From an uncultured Flavobacteriales bacterium (GTDB taxonomy: Bacteria; Bacteroidota; Bacteroidia; Flavobacteriales_D; Crocinitomicaceae): DNA of 64,000 bases. The notes under the pieces were generated by a model. That model searched no databases. It saw only the letters and a program-made list of their open reading frames with translations, and was not told the DNA's origin. Both the position numbers and the translations under genes were made by a program. The stretch lies in assembly GCA_913059205.1 (NCBI GenBank), contig CAJXRM010000002.1, positions 1 through 64,000 of the forward strand, read 5' to 3'. Shown one piece after another: positions 36,409-46,262 of this stretch; within the stretch, counting starts at the first letter, position 1; each line of letters begins with the position of its first letter.

Positions 36409-36415
36409 GATTAAC

Positions 36416-36613
36416 ATGGTATACAGAAAAATTAAGTATAAGGTAATTTCTATCTGCTTTTGTATTTTGTTAACCTTGTCCTTGTTTTTTCTACATTCAG
36501 GTAAAAAAGAAACAAAGGGCCCCATTGGCGTAAAGATACATGCTGTAATGGCACACAATGGACAACCAATTTTAACTGAATTGGAGAAATTTGATATCCG
36601 GTTTAAGGAATAG
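36416..36613 (+). pseudogene. Chimeric remnant: lipoprotein start joined to saccharopine dehydrogenase tail
   Basis: The open frame encodes 65 residues. Residues 1-51 copy the start of the lipoprotein at 35565 (MVYRKIKYKVISICFCIL versus MVHRKIKYKVISICFCIL, and later KIHAVMAHNGQP versus TMNAILAHNNQP). Residues 51-65 (PILTELEKFDIRFKE) copy the end of saccharopine dehydrogenase. The lipobox Cys is replaced by Gly (HSGKK for FSCKK), and a seven-residue insertion precedes it. The join falls on the shared bases AACCA. It is a recombination scar and unlikely to encode a working protein. Confidence 0.85.
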
Positions 36614-36670
36614 GAAACGAGACTTTAATTGAGACTGCAAGACCAGTCGAAAGCTCCTTAAAAGACAAAA
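36564..36670 (+). repeat. Right copy of the island-flanking direct repeat
   Basis: 36564-36600 is identical to 31340-31376 (37 bp). One mismatch follows, then further homology through AAGCTCCTTAAAAGACAAAA with small indels. In this copy GAG of the dehydrogenase has become TAG, ending the chimeric frame. It is therefore an old duplicate of the end of the saccharopine dehydrogenase gene and its flank. Confidence 0.85.
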
Positions 36671-36806
36671 TACCGTATAACTCCACTACCGTTTGTTTTT
36701 TGAATACTTAATCACATTCTTTTGCATATAGACTTGATTTGTTGAAAAGAACTCGTCTTTAAGTGAGGTACGAACGGTCTTTTGTCTTTTAGCGAAGCGG
36801 TCTTGA
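36636..36806. repeat. MITE-like element with imperfect terminal inverted repeats
   Basis: The left end (36636-36674, GCAAGACCAGTCGAAAGCTC then CTTAAAAGACAAAATACCG) is matched inversely by the right end (36775-36806, reverse complement TCAAGACCGCTTCGCTAAAA then GACAAAAGACCG). The interior is about 100 bp of AT-rich non-coding DNA. Related sequence occurs at 31402-31459. Size and structure resemble a small non-autonomous element or an intergenic repeat family; transposition is not shown. Confidence 0.55.
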
Positions 36807-36817
36807 CACTTTTTAAT

Positions 36818-36825
36818 TACTTTTG
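36818..36825 (+). promoter_or_regulatory. -7 box for metG
   Basis: TACTTTTG fits TAnnTTTG and lies 26 bp before the metG ATG. The TTTG candidates upstream are at atypical distances. Confidence 0.5.
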
Positions 36826-36851
36826 TACCTTATTAATTCTATCATTTCAGA

Positions 36852-38933
36852 ATGACCAAAGAAAAATTTACGGTAACCGCGGCGTTGCCTTACGCGAATG
36901 GCCCCCTTCATTTAGGACATGTGGCAGGAGTTTATTTACCATCTGACATTTTTGTGCGCTTTTTAAGAATGAATCAACACGATGTTGCATTTATTTGCGG
37001 AAGCGACGAGCACGGTGCGGCGATTACGTTACGTGCGAAAAAAGAAGGTGTCACTCCTCAAGAAATCGTTGATAAATACGACGGGATTATTGGAAAAGCA
37101 TTTCAAGACTTCGGAATTTCATTTGACATTTATCATCGAACTTCTTCCGAAATACACCATAAAACAGCACAAGAGTTTTTCACCGTTCTAGAGGAAAAAG
37201 GTCACTTTACCAAAGAAACGAGCGAACAATATTACGACGAAGAATTTGAACAATTCTTAGCCGATAGATACATTACTGGAACATGTCCTAATTGCAAGAA
37301 GGAAAATGCATACGGTGACCAATGCGAAAGTTGCGGTTCAGCGCTAAGTCCAACAGATTTAATCGATCCAAAATCTACTCTTAGCGGTAAAACACCTGTC
37401 ATGAAATCTACTTCTCATTGGTATTTACCGATGGAGCGCCATGAAGAATGGTTGAAGGAATGGATTAAAGAAGGGAAATTAGACGGGGTTCAACAACACG
37501 ATCCTTCCAAATGGAGAAATCAAGTGATTGGGCAATGCATGTCGTGGATTGATAGTGGATTACGTCCGCGCGCCATGACAAGAGATTTGGATTGGGGAGT
37601 AAAAGTTCCCATTCAAGGTGCCGATGGAAAAGTTTTATACGTATGGTTGGATGCACCGATTGGATATATTTCAGCAACGAAGCAATGGGCACTTGACACC
37701 AATAAAAACTGGGAAGATTACTGGACGGGAGATAGAAAATTAGTACACTTTATTGGCAAAGATAATATCGTATTTCACGCAATAATTTTTCCAATCTTAC
37801 TGAAAGCACACGAAGGATTAATTCTTCCAGATAACGTTCCAGCCTATGAGTTTTTAAACTTAGAAGGAGATAAAATTTCCACTTCTCGTAATTGGGCAGT
37901 TTGGTTACACGAGTACATCGCAAGTTATCCTGACAAAATGGATGAGTTGAAATACGTATTGACTTCAATTGCTCCAGAGACAAAAGACAGTGAATTTACT
38001 TGGAAAGAATACCAAGTGCGTATTAACAGTGAGCTAGCGGATATACTAGGTAACTTCATCAATCGTGCAATGGTTCTTACTCAAAAATATTACGAAGGAA
38101 TTGTTCCACAGTTGGGCGTATTAACAGATTACGACAATCAAGTATTGGCAGAAATAAAAGCAATTCCAGAACGTATTTCTAAATTGGTTTATGCCTATAA
38201 ATTACGTGAAGCACAAGCTGAAGCAATGAATTTAGCCCGATTAGGAAATAAATATTTGGCTGATCAAGAACCTTGGAAGCTAATAAAAACCGATCCTGTC
38301 CGTGTTGAAACGATTATGAATATTGCACTTCAAATTACAGCAAATTTAAGTATCGTGCTCCAACCATTTTTACCAGCAACGGCGACCAAAATTTCCGATT
38401 TCTTGAACTTTTCAACAAATGATTGGAATGAAGCAGGTAATCCAAGTTTAATTTCTGCGGGACATAAAACGAATGCTCCAACCATCTTGTTTCAAAAAAT
38501 TGAAGATGAAATGGTGGAAGCAGAAGTCGCTAAATTATTAGCAACAAAAGAACAGAACAGCCAAGAAATAAAATCGAATGAAAAAGTGAGTTTTGAGCCT
38601 CAAAAAGCAACAGCTACTTTCGACGATTTCCAGAAAATGGACATTCGTTTAGGAACAATTTTAGAAGCAGAAAAAGTAAAGAAAGCAGATAAGTTATTGA
38701 AGCTTTTGGTGGACACCGGAATTGATAAACGTGTGATCGTTTCGGGAATTGCAGAACATTATTCGCCCGAAGAAATTATTGGAAAAACAGTGACCGTATT
38801 AATGAATCTTGCACCAAGAACAATCAAAGGAATTGAATCTCAAGGAATGATTTTAATGGCTGAAAATGCAAGTGGTGAACTTAGTTTTATGTCACCAGAA
38901 AAACCATTCGAAGCTGGGTGCGGTATCCATTAA
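36852..38933 (+). CDS. metG: Methionine-tRNA ligase
   Basis: 693 residues. It charges tRNA-Met with methionine. The HIGH-type motif is HLGH (20-23), a zinc knuckle has Cys145, Cys148, Cys158 and Cys161, and the KMSKS-type loop is KISTS (341-345). The anticodon-binding alpha-helical domain follows, and the last 110 residues ([29 protein letters not shown]...) are a C-terminal tRNA-binding dimerisation domain. The gene lies right behind the repeat-rich accessory island. Confidence 0.98.
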   Translation: MTKEKFTVTAALPYANGPLHLGHVAGVYLPSDIFVRFLRMNQHDVAFICGSDEHGAAITLRAKKEGVTPQEIVDKYDGIIGKAFQDFGISFDIYHRTSSEIHHKTAQEFFTVLEEKGHFTKETSEQYYDEEFEQFLADRYITGTCPNCKKENAYGDQCESCGSALSPTDLIDPKSTLSGKTPVMKSTSHWYLPMERHEEWLKEWIKEGKLDGVQQHDPSKWRNQVIGQCMSWIDSGLRPRAMTRDLDWGVKVPIQGADGKVLYVWLDAPIGYISATKQWALDTNKNWEDYWTGDRKLVHFIGKDNIVFHAIIFPILLKAHEGLILPDNVPAYEFLNLEGDKISTSRNWAVWLHEYIASYPDKMDELKYVLTSIAPETKDSEFTWKEYQVRINSELADILGNFINRAMVLTQKYYEGIVPQLGVLTDYDNQVLAEIKAIPERISKLVYAYKLREAQAEAMNLARLGNKYLADQEPWKLIKTDPVRVETIMNIALQITANLSIVLQPFLPATATKISDFLNFSTNDWNEAGNPSLISAGHKTNAPTILFQKIEDEMVEAEVAKLLATKEQNSQEIKSNEKVSFEPQKATATFDDFQKMDIRLGTILEAEKVKKADKLLKLLVDTGIDKRVIVSGIAEHYSPEEIIGKTVTVLMNLAPRTIKGIESQGMILMAENASGELSFMSPEKPFEAGCGIH

Positions 38934-38980
38934 TTCACATTGTGTGCATAATTTATCCTTTTCTTAACAATTAATTCTCT

Positions 38981-39008
38981 TTTGTCGTGACAAAATAGTC
39001 TAATTTTG
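38981..39008 (+). promoter_or_regulatory. Promoter of the T9SS gene at 39089
   Basis: TTTG (38981-38984), 16 bp, then TAATTTTG (39001-39008). Transcription would start near 39014, giving a leader of about 75 nt before the ATG at 39089. Confidence 0.6.
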
Positions 39009-39088
39009 CACCGAGATTGATGCTGTTCTCCTTGAAGTAATCTTATCATTACCGAAACCAGTATCAATTGTATAGATTATTGTTTTAC

Positions 39089-41164
39089 ATGTTATCTTTT
39101 AACTATTTAAGATTTTTCTTAATTTTTATCTCATTCAATTCAGTTTCACAGCAACTACTTATCAACGAAATTTCGCAAGGTACAAGTGCGAAAGAATATG
39201 TTGAATTTGTTGTTGCCGGAAGCCCAACATGTCAAACTCCTGTGCCCTGTGCTGATTTGAGAGGTGTCATCATTGACGATAACAACGGAAATTTTGCGGC
39301 AGGAAGTGGCACCGGAATTGCCACTGGCGCAGTTCGTTTTGCAAATAACGTTTTTTGGAGCTGTATTCCACAAGGAACATTGATCGTTGTCTACAATAAT
39401 TCAGATGTTAATCCTGCCCTTCCACCAGATGATGTTTCAATGACGGACGGAAATTGCAGATTAATTATTCCAATCAATTCGAACTTGTTTGAAGGACAAG
39501 CAACGAGTCCAACAAACTCAGTTAGTACTTATCCCCCTTCTGGAGCTTGGATCGCAGGTGCAGGCGACTGGAATCAAATTGCAATGTCAAATTCCAATGA
39601 TTCCTTTCAAATTCAATCCGGATTGTCGGCAAATGGTGCGTATACACATTCAGTAAGTTGGGGGAATAATACAACCGGTTCAATCATTTACTTTACTTCT
39701 GCTTCAGGAAACGTTTTTTCAATGACAAATATCGTTGATAATAACGCAATGTTACAATCGAATTGGTCACAAGGTTCAGTCGGTATTGACGAAACCCCCG
39801 GTGTTGCAAATAATTCTTTAAACGACGCTTGGATTGGGGGAATGAATCCTCAATGTGGAATGTCCAACTCTCTTCAATTAACCGTTTCTTCCACTCCAAC
39901 AGGATGCGGGGCAACTTGCACGGGAAGTGCTACTGTCTCTATTTCTGGCGGTGTTGGTCCTTATACCATTTTATGGTCGAATGGAGGAAATACATCAACC
40001 ATCTCTTCACTTTGTGCTGCAACTTACACCTTAGACGTTACGGATGCCGGCGGATGCACTGCTACGGAACAAATTACAATAGTCACGAGCACAAGTTCAT
40101 TAAATTTACAGCTTAGCGCAACGAATGAATCGTGTGTTGGAAGTTGCGACGGATCGGTTTCTACTACAGTCACTGGAGGATCGATGCCGTATACTTATAT
40201 GTGGAGTACGGGCCAAGGAACTCCGAATCTTTCGAACGTTTGTCCGACAAATTATTCGGTAACCGTTACTGACAACAATGGTTGCTCAGTTAATGGCAGT
40301 CAAACTGTATTGGCAGGAACTGCCATTCAGGATGCAACCATTTTGACAAGTGGTCCATTTTCTACAAATGATTCTCCTGTTCAATTTAACGCAGCAACGA
40401 ATGGAGGAATTTGGACAGCTGATTGCGGAACATGTATTTCATCCTCTGGAATTTTTTCTCCGCAGATTGCAGGCGAAGGATCTTACCAAGTTTGTTACGA
40501 CCTCGGAACGGGAGCATGCTCAAGCAATGACTGTGTAACTATTGACGTAATTGCAGGTTGTACTCCACAATCCACAAGCGAAGACCTTTCAATTTGTCCA
40601 GGAACAGTATTAGATTACAACGGTCAACAATATAATCAAACCGGGATTTACCCAATTGTCTTCACAGATATGAATGGATGTGATAGCACACACACTTTAT
40701 ATCTAACCGTTTTTTCCGTTACTCCGCAAAATGAAATTCGAAATGCATGTTTTGGTGATTCAGTCGAAGTTTATGGTCATTGGTACAATTATTCAGAATA
40801 CGTAACTGAAGATGTACTGAATGTGAATGGTTGTCCTGTTACAAATTCAACAACTATCGTTTTCGATGATTGCACATTAGAAAATTACACTGTTTTTATT
40901 CCTAATGTCTTCACTCCAAATGGAGATGAATTCAACAACGTATTCGAAATATCAATTACAGGTGGTATGCTAGAAAGAGGGTTTATTGTTAACCGTTGGG
41001 GAAATCTAATCCATGAATTTGGTCCTGAAAATTTAATTTGGGATGGAACATCGCAACAAGGAATGCCCGTCCAGGATGGCGTTTATACCTACGTTGTAAC
41101 TATAAGAGCAGCGGGTAGTGCAACATCAGATCAATACCATGGATTTGTCACAGTAATTCGTTAG
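39089..41164 (+). CDS. T9SS type B surface protein with SprB-like repeats
   Basis: 691 residues from the ATG at 39089 (MLSFNYLRFFLIFISFNSVSQQ signal peptide); a TTG seven codons earlier is less likely. The mature start LLINEISQGTSAKEYVEFVVAG resembles the opening of lamin-tail-type domains (INEI...EYVEF). Two SprB-like repeats (about 270-410) carry GGVGPYTILWSNGG and GGSMPYTYMWSTG. A region with cysteine-rich beta segments follows, and the C-terminus (IFIPNVFTPNGDEFNNVFEI ... GFIVNRWGNLIHEF ... VTVIR) is a gliding-type (type B) sorting domain. It is a predicted surface protein; the ligand is unknown. Confidence 0.85.
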   Translation: MLSFNYLRFFLIFISFNSVSQQLLINEISQGTSAKEYVEFVVAGSPTCQTPVPCADLRGVIIDDNNGNFAAGSGTGIATGAVRFANNVFWSCIPQGTLIVVYNNSDVNPALPPDDVSMTDGNCRLIIPINSNLFEGQATSPTNSVSTYPPSGAWIAGAGDWNQIAMSNSNDSFQIQSGLSANGAYTHSVSWGNNTTGSIIYFTSASGNVFSMTNIVDNNAMLQSNWSQGSVGIDETPGVANNSLNDAWIGGMNPQCGMSNSLQLTVSSTPTGCGATCTGSATVSISGGVGPYTILWSNGGNTSTISSLCAATYTLDVTDAGGCTATEQITIVTSTSSLNLQLSATNESCVGSCDGSVSTTVTGGSMPYTYMWSTGQGTPNLSNVCPTNYSVTVTDNNGCSVNGSQTVLAGTAIQDATILTSGPFSTNDSPVQFNAATNGGIWTADCGTCISSSGIFSPQIAGEGSYQVCYDLGTGACSSNDCVTIDVIAGCTPQSTSEDLSICPGTVLDYNGQQYNQTGIYPIVFTDMNGCDSTHTLYLTVFSVTPQNEIRNACFGDSVEVYGHWYNYSEYVTEDVLNVNGCPVTNSTTIVFDDCTLENYTVFIPNVFTPNGDEFNNVFEISITGGMLERGFIVNRWGNLIHEFGPENLIWDGTSQQGMPVQDGVYTYVVTIRAAGSATSDQYHGFVTVIR

Positions 41165-41189
41165 ATTTACGAAAGTAAAACTGTCTCGA

Positions 41190-41570
41190 ATGCTCCAAAA
41201 AACGACGCACCAAATCTGGGCGGAAGCGACACATTCCGAAATTGAAAATGAATGGAATAAACTTGATTTCGTTCAAAAAACCATTGCGCAAATTGATAAA
41301 GACTTCGGACGTTTTATTGTTTCACATATCGGTGAAAACATTGATTTAAGTGGTGATATTGCGAATGAAATTATACATCATATCAAAGAAAACCTAGTTA
41401 AATTGGAGCGCGAAAATCCATCCTCAATTCCGCAACTCATCTACCTTATTGATTTACCTGAAGAAATCTTTCAGTCCATTTATCAAAATTCTACCTTAAT
41501 TAATCACGAACTAGCACATTGTATTTTAATACGTGAAGCACATAAAGTTTGGATGAGAGGGAGGTTTTAA
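41190..41570 (+). CDS. Uncharacterised 126-residue protein
   Basis: The protein is mostly helical and acidic (MLQKTTHQIWAEATHSEIENEWNKLDFVQKTIAQIDKDFGRF...), with no signal peptide, membrane segment or known motif. I do not recognise the family. It starts 25 bp after the T9SS gene, so it may be cotranscribed, and it is followed by a 140-bp gap holding the sucA promoter. Confidence 0.65.
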   Translation: MLQKTTHQIWAEATHSEIENEWNKLDFVQKTIAQIDKDFGRFIVSHIGENIDLSGDIANEIIHHIKENLVKLERENPSSIPQLIYLIDLPEEIFQSIYQNSTLINHELAHCILIREAHKVWMRGRF

Positions 41571-41677
41571 AATTCATTTGATTTTCATTAATCCAACGAA
41601 TTTATACATCTTCAATGTTTTTATAAAAGCTGTTAAATATTTATCGCTTTTTACCCCTCTGAATCCAACAATATCAC

Positions 41678-41685
41678 TAAATTTG
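41678..41685 (+). promoter_or_regulatory. -7 box for sucA
   Basis: TAAATTTG fits TAnnTTTG, 25 bp before the sucA ATG. The -33 region is only a T-rich stretch (CTTTTTAC). Confidence 0.5.
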
Positions 41686-41710
41686 TTAGTCCATAACGCT
41701 TCAAAATAAC

Positions 41711-44437
41711 ATGGATAAAGTAACATACGTAGGGAATGCAGATGTAAGTGCCATTGATCACTTATATAAAATGTATTTACAGGACAATGAAAGTGTTGAT
41801 CTTGGTTGGCAAAAGTTTTTCGAAGGATTTGATTTCGCTCAAACAAACTATGAAGAAGGAGGAGCCGTTCCAGAGAATTATCAGAAGGAATTTAAAGTCA
41901 TTAATTTAATTGATGGCTATAGAAATCGCGGTCACTTATTTACAAAAACTAATCCTGTTAGAGCCCGTAGAACATATGCTCCAACTTTGGATGTTGAAAA
42001 TTTTGGTTTAGAACAAAGTGATTTAGATACTGTTTTTCAAGCTGGGGAACAAGTTGGCTTAGGCGCAGCTAGTTTACGAGATATCATTTCACACCTTGAA
42101 GCTACATATTGCGAGTCAATCGGTATTGAGTTCATGTACATGCGTGAACCCGCTCAAATTGAATGGTTCAGAAAAGCGATTGAATTGAAGAACCGTCCGA
42201 AATATGACGCCGCTAGAAAAATAGAGATTTATAAAAAATTAAACCAGGCAACAAATTTTGAATCCTTTTTAGGAAAGAAATTTGTTGGTCAAAAACGTTT
42301 CTCAATTGAAGGATTAGAAGCATTGGTTCCTGCGTTGGACGCCTTAATGTATAAAGGAATCACAATGGATGTAGAACATTTCATCGTTGGAATGGCGCAC
42401 CGTGGTCGTTTAAATACATTAACGAATATTTTCGAGAAAAGACCGAAGGATATTTTCTCGGAATTTGAAGGGAAAGAGTTTGATATCGAAGCTCGTTTCG
42501 ATGGAGATGTTAAATATCACCAAGGATTTACATCTAAAGTGAAATCTAAAACAGGCAAAACTGTGACGTTAACATTGTCTCCAAACCCTTCTCACCTTGA
42601 AGCTGTTAACACAGTAGTTGAAGGGATTTCAAGAGCAAAAATTGACCATAAATTAGACGGAGATAATAAACGTATTTGTCCAATACTAGTTCACGGAGAT
42701 GCTGCAATTGCTGGTCAAGGAATTGTTTACGAAACAATTCAAATGGCACAATTAGATGGGTACAAAACTGGTGGAACAATTCACATTGTAACAAATAATC
42801 AAGTTGGATTTACAACCAATTATTTAGATGGTCGATCTTCAACCTATTGCACAGACATTGCAAAAACAACTTTATCACCTGTGTTTCATGTAAATGCAGA
42901 TGACATTGAAGCTGTTTCTCAAGCAATGGAAATTGCAATGGAGTACCGTCAACATTTTGGAAGTGATATTTTTATTGATTTATTGGGATATAGAAAGTAC
43001 GGACACAATGAAGGCGATGAGCCAAAATTTACACAGCCGAACTTATACAACATGATCGCGAAACACGCGAACGTGAAGGACATATACTTCTCTCAATTAG
43101 AAGCTGAAGGAGTAATTACAAAAGCTGAAGCTGATAGATTAGCTGACGATTTCAATAATTACCTCGAAAGTGAATACGAAGAATCTCGTAAACACGACAA
43201 AGCCTTAGTCTATGATTTTCTTAAAGAAGATTGGAAAGGATTTAGAGCTGGCACAGCTAAAGATTTTGAATTATCTCCAGAAACGGGTGTTGACAAAAAG
43301 AAATTACTTGCTTTGGGCGAGAAATTAGCAACTCTTCCAGATGGTAAAAAATATTTTAGAAAAATCTCAAAGATTTTCAATGATCGTTTAACTGCAATCA
43401 AAGAAGATAACTTAGATTGGGGAAGTGCTGAAATGCTGGCTTACGCGACATTGTTAGAAGATGGACATCCAGTTCGCCTTTCTGGACAAGATGTGGAAAG
43501 AGGAACTTTTTCTCACAGACACGCTGTAGTAAAAACAGAAGATACAGAAGAGGAAGTAATCACGTTAAACTTGCTTTCAGACAAACAAGCACCTTTTTCA
43601 ATTTATAACTCCTTACTTTCTGAATATGGCGTACTTGGCTTTGAATACGGTTACTCTCTAGCTTGTCCAAATGGTTTAACTATTTGGGAGGCGCAATTTG
43701 GGGATTTCTACAATGGTGCTCAAACAATGGTCGATCAATTCATTACTGCAGGTGAAGATAAGTGGGCAACCCAAAGTGGATTAGTTATGTTACTTCCTCA
43801 TGGATATGAAGGTCAAGGTGCCGAGCATTCAAGCGGTCGTATGGAACGTTTTTTACAGCAATGTGCCGATTTGAATATTCAAGTAGTTAACACTTCTACT
43901 CCTGCAAATCATTTCCATTTATTGAGAAGACAAATGAAACGTGATTTTAGAAAACCCTTGGTTGTATTTTCACCAAAAATGTTGTTGCGTCATCCAAGAG
44001 CTACATCGTCATTAGATGAAATGGCAAAAGGTCGATTCCAAGAAGTAATTGATGATCCAAAAGCTAAAGTGGCAAACGTTGATACAGTTGTAATGTGTAG
44101 CGGTAAATTCTACTATGAAGCAACAGATAAAGCTGAACAATTAGGTGCTGAAAATATGGCTTTTGTTCGAATAGAACAGTTGTATCCATTACCAAAAAAT
44201 CAAATCAACGAGATTCTTAAAAAGTATAAAAATGCAACAACGATTATTTGGGCTCAAGAAGAACCAGCAAATATGGGTGCATGGACATATATGGCAATGG
44301 AATTAAGGGAATTGAACTTGACCGGGATTTGTCGCTATGCATCTGCAGCGGCAGCTGAAGGTTCTCATGACCTACATAAACGTCGTTTGGAACGCCTATT
44401 TAACGAACTTTTTGCTTACGCGAAAGTGAACGCATAA
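41711..44437 (+). CDS. sucA: 2-oxoglutarate dehydrogenase E1 component
   Basis: 908 residues, normal. The thiamine-diphosphate enzyme decarboxylates 2-oxoglutarate and passes the succinyl group to the E2 lipoyl arm in the TCA cycle. The N-terminus (YVGNADVSAIDHLYKMYLQDNESVDLGWQKFFEGF) is the E2-binding segment. MAHRGRLN, HGDAAIAGQGIVYE and SPNPSHLEAVN mark the cofactor and substrate sites. It forms a two-gene unit with sucB 33 bp downstream. Confidence 0.97.
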   Translation: MDKVTYVGNADVSAIDHLYKMYLQDNESVDLGWQKFFEGFDFAQTNYEEGGAVPENYQKEFKVINLIDGYRNRGHLFTKTNPVRARRTYAPTLDVENFGLEQSDLDTVFQAGEQVGLGAASLRDIISHLEATYCESIGIEFMYMREPAQIEWFRKAIELKNRPKYDAARKIEIYKKLNQATNFESFLGKKFVGQKRFSIEGLEALVPALDALMYKGITMDVEHFIVGMAHRGRLNTLTNIFEKRPKDIFSEFEGKEFDIEARFDGDVKYHQGFTSKVKSKTGKTVTLTLSPNPSHLEAVNTVVEGISRAKIDHKLDGDNKRICPILVHGDAAIAGQGIVYETIQMAQLDGYKTGGTIHIVTNNQVGFTTNYLDGRSSTYCTDIAKTTLSPVFHVNADDIEAVSQAMEIAMEYRQHFGSDIFIDLLGYRKYGHNEGDEPKFTQPNLYNMIAKHANVKDIYFSQLEAEGVITKAEADRLADDFNNYLESEYEESRKHDKALVYDFLKEDWKGFRAGTAKDFELSPETGVDKKKLLALGEKLATLPDGKKYFRKISKIFNDRLTAIKEDNLDWGSAEMLAYATLLEDGHPVRLSGQDVERGTFSHRHAVVKTEDTEEEVITLNLLSDKQAPFSIYNSLLSEYGVLGFEYGYSLACPNGLTIWEAQFGDFYNGAQTMVDQFITAGEDKWATQSGLVMLLPHGYEGQGAEHSSGRMERFLQQCADLNIQVVNTSTPANHFHLLRRQMKRDFRKPLVVFSPKMLLRHPRATSSLDEMAKGRFQEVIDDPKAKVANVDTVVMCSGKFYYEATDKAEQLGAENMAFVRIEQLYPLPKNQINEILKKYKNATTIIWAQEEPANMGAWTYMAMELRELNLTGICRYASAAAAEGSHDLHKRRLERLFNELFAYAKVNA

Positions 44438-44470
44438 CAATTTTAGACTACACATTAAAACAAGATAGAC

Positions 44471-45739
44471 ATGTCAGTATTAGAAATGAAAGTACCAAGT
44501 CCAGGAGAATCAATTTCTGAAGTAGAAATTGCACAATGGTTGGTATCTGACGGAGATTACGTAGAAAAAGACCAAGCGATTGCTGAAGTAGATTCGGACA
44601 AGGCAACACTGGAACTACCTGCTGAGGAAAGCGGAATCATAACACTTAAAGCTGAAGATGGTGATACAGTTGCTGTTGGTGCAGTCGTATGTTTGATCGA
44701 CACTGCTGCAGAAAAACCTGCAGGATTTACATCGGCACCTGTTGAATCAGCACCAGCAGTTAAAGCTCCTGAAAACAAACCAACTGCTTCAGCGCCGAGC
44801 CCTGACCCAGTTAAGCCTGTTGTAGAAAGTAAAACTTCTTATGCTTCTGGTACTCCATCTGTCGCGGCAGCTAAAATTATGGCTGAAAACGGTGTTTCGT
44901 CCAATCAGTTGAATGGAACAGGAAAAGACGGTAGAATTACCAAACAAGATGTTGTTGCCGCAATGGCTTCTGGATTCTCATCAAACGCGGCTCAAGGTTG
45001 GGGTGGAACAAGGAACCAATCAGTAGAAAAAATGTCGATGATGCGCCGTAAAATTGCGGAGCGTCTAGTGGCCGTGAAAAGTGAAACTGCTATGTTGACT
45101 ACCTTTAACGAAGTTGACATGAAGCCTATTATGGATTTACGCGCCAAATACAAAGGAAAATTTGCTGAATACCACGATGTCAATTTAGGTTTCATGTCCT
45201 TTTTTACAAAAGCAGTTACTGAAGCATTAAATTTATATCCTTCTGTTAATGGACAAATTGATGGAAAAGACATGATATTACACGATTATGCTGATATTGG
45301 GGTTGCGGTTTCTTCTCCAAAAGGACTGATGGTTCCAGTGGTGCGGAATGCCGAGCAAATGTCTTTGGCTGAAATAGAGCGAGAAATTAAACGCCTTGCA
45401 ATTAAAGCTAGAGACGGTAAAATTACTCCCGATGAAATGACTGGTGGAACTTTTACAATCACCAATGGTGGAGTATTTGGATCTATGCTATCAACTCCTA
45501 TTATTAATCCTCCTCAATCGGCAATTTTAGGAATGCACAACATTGTTGAGCGTCCAGTTGCAATTGACGGAAAAGTTGAAATTCGTCCAATTATGTATCT
45601 GGCATTATCTTATGACCACCGAATCATTGACGGAAAAGAATCCGTGAGTTTCTTGGTGAAAGTAAAGGAAATGTTAGAAAACCCTGAAAGAATGATTTTT
45701 GGTTCGAAAGACCCATTAGAAGTTCTGTTAGGATTATAG
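44471..45739 (+). CDS. sucB: Dihydrolipoyllysine succinyltransferase (E2 of 2-oxoglutarate dehydrogenase)
   Basis: 422 residues. An N-terminal lipoyl domain carries the lipoyl lysine Lys44 (DSDKATLEL). After an Ala/Pro linker (75-125) a peripheral-subunit-binding domain follows ([20 protein letters not shown]). The acyltransferase domain ends with the catalytic HxxxD pair His383 and Asp387 (YDHRIIDG). It forms the core of the complex with SucA; the E3 gene is not in the window. It ends in a terminator with G7/C11 tracts. Confidence 0.97.
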   Translation: MSVLEMKVPSPGESISEVEIAQWLVSDGDYVEKDQAIAEVDSDKATLELPAEESGIITLKAEDGDTVAVGAVVCLIDTAAEKPAGFTSAPVESAPAVKAPENKPTASAPSPDPVKPVVESKTSYASGTPSVAAAKIMAENGVSSNQLNGTGKDGRITKQDVVAAMASGFSSNAAQGWGGTRNQSVEKMSMMRRKIAERLVAVKSETAMLTTFNEVDMKPIMDLRAKYKGKFAEYHDVNLGFMSFFTKAVTEALNLYPSVNGQIDGKDMILHDYADIGVAVSSPKGLMVPVVRNAEQMSLAEIEREIKRLAIKARDGKITPDEMTGGTFTITNGGVFGSMLSTPIINPPQSAILGMHNIVERPVAIDGKVEIRPIMYLALSYDHRIIDGKESVSFLVKVKEMLENPERMIFGSKDPLEVLLGL

Positions 45740-45756
45740 AAAATTTTCTTAAATAC

Positions 45757-45791
45757 AAAGCGGGGGGGAATTTCCCCCCCCCCCTTTTTTT
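45757..45791 (+). terminator. Terminator of sucAB built from homopolymers
   Basis: G7 (45762-45768), AATTT, C11 (45774-45784) and T7 (45785-45791), with an outer AAAG/CTTT pairing. The GC-only stem followed by T7 is a strong intrinsic terminator. The C-tract is 4 longer than the G-tract, so tract length may vary or be miscalled. Confidence 0.85.
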
Positions 45792-46224
45792 GTCCAAAAA
45801 TTTTGTGCAGTCGCACTATTAAATTACTAATCTCTCAATAAGTTTCATTTAATTGAAAAGAGCGATTGAATTCTGCAATGAACATAATTAAAACAAAGAA
45901 ATTCCCCAATTGAAATGCTTGGATGTCAGGAATTATTTGCTGACAAACTATTTATCTGACAAATTGACAATCATTTATTTGATACTATTTTGACCTTAAA
46001 TGGAACAACCATGGAATTTATTACACGCCCTATCTAACAATTTTTCAAAAGTAATTTGACACAACATACGACTGCACATTACTCTATTAATCAGAATGTT
46101 AAGTATGCATGCATAGCGATATTTTAGCCTAAACCATTCATTATCAATTTCTAAAAAAATGTTAAATACATAATTCGACTGTAATAAACTCAAACATCAT
46201 ACGTTTATATAATAACAATACAAG
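45792..46224. other. AT-rich intergenic stretch, no gene seen
   Basis: This is the first part of a 700-bp gap between sucB and lepA. No open frame with coding character, tRNA or clear promoter is seen. The rest of the gap holds a promoter, a hairpin with a T-tract and the lepA promoter. Confidence 0.5.
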
Positions 46225-46257
46225 TTGACAAAGTTTTAAAAGTTGGCATACAATTTG
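46225..46257 (+). promoter_or_regulatory. Promoter in front of the candidate small RNA
   Basis: TTGACA (46225-46230), 18 bp, then TACAAT merging into TACAATTTG (46249-46257). It is close to a classic sigma-70 promoter and to the Bacteroidota form with one extra base. It lies 70 bp before a solitary hairpin terminator. Confidence 0.55.
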
Positions 46258-46262
46258 AATAT

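Noticed and set aside
36389-36415. ATG upstream in the chimeric remnant (MVIEFTEIN)
   Set aside because: The homology to the neighbouring lipoprotein starts at MVYRKIKYK (36416), and the upstream part is half of an inverted repeat.
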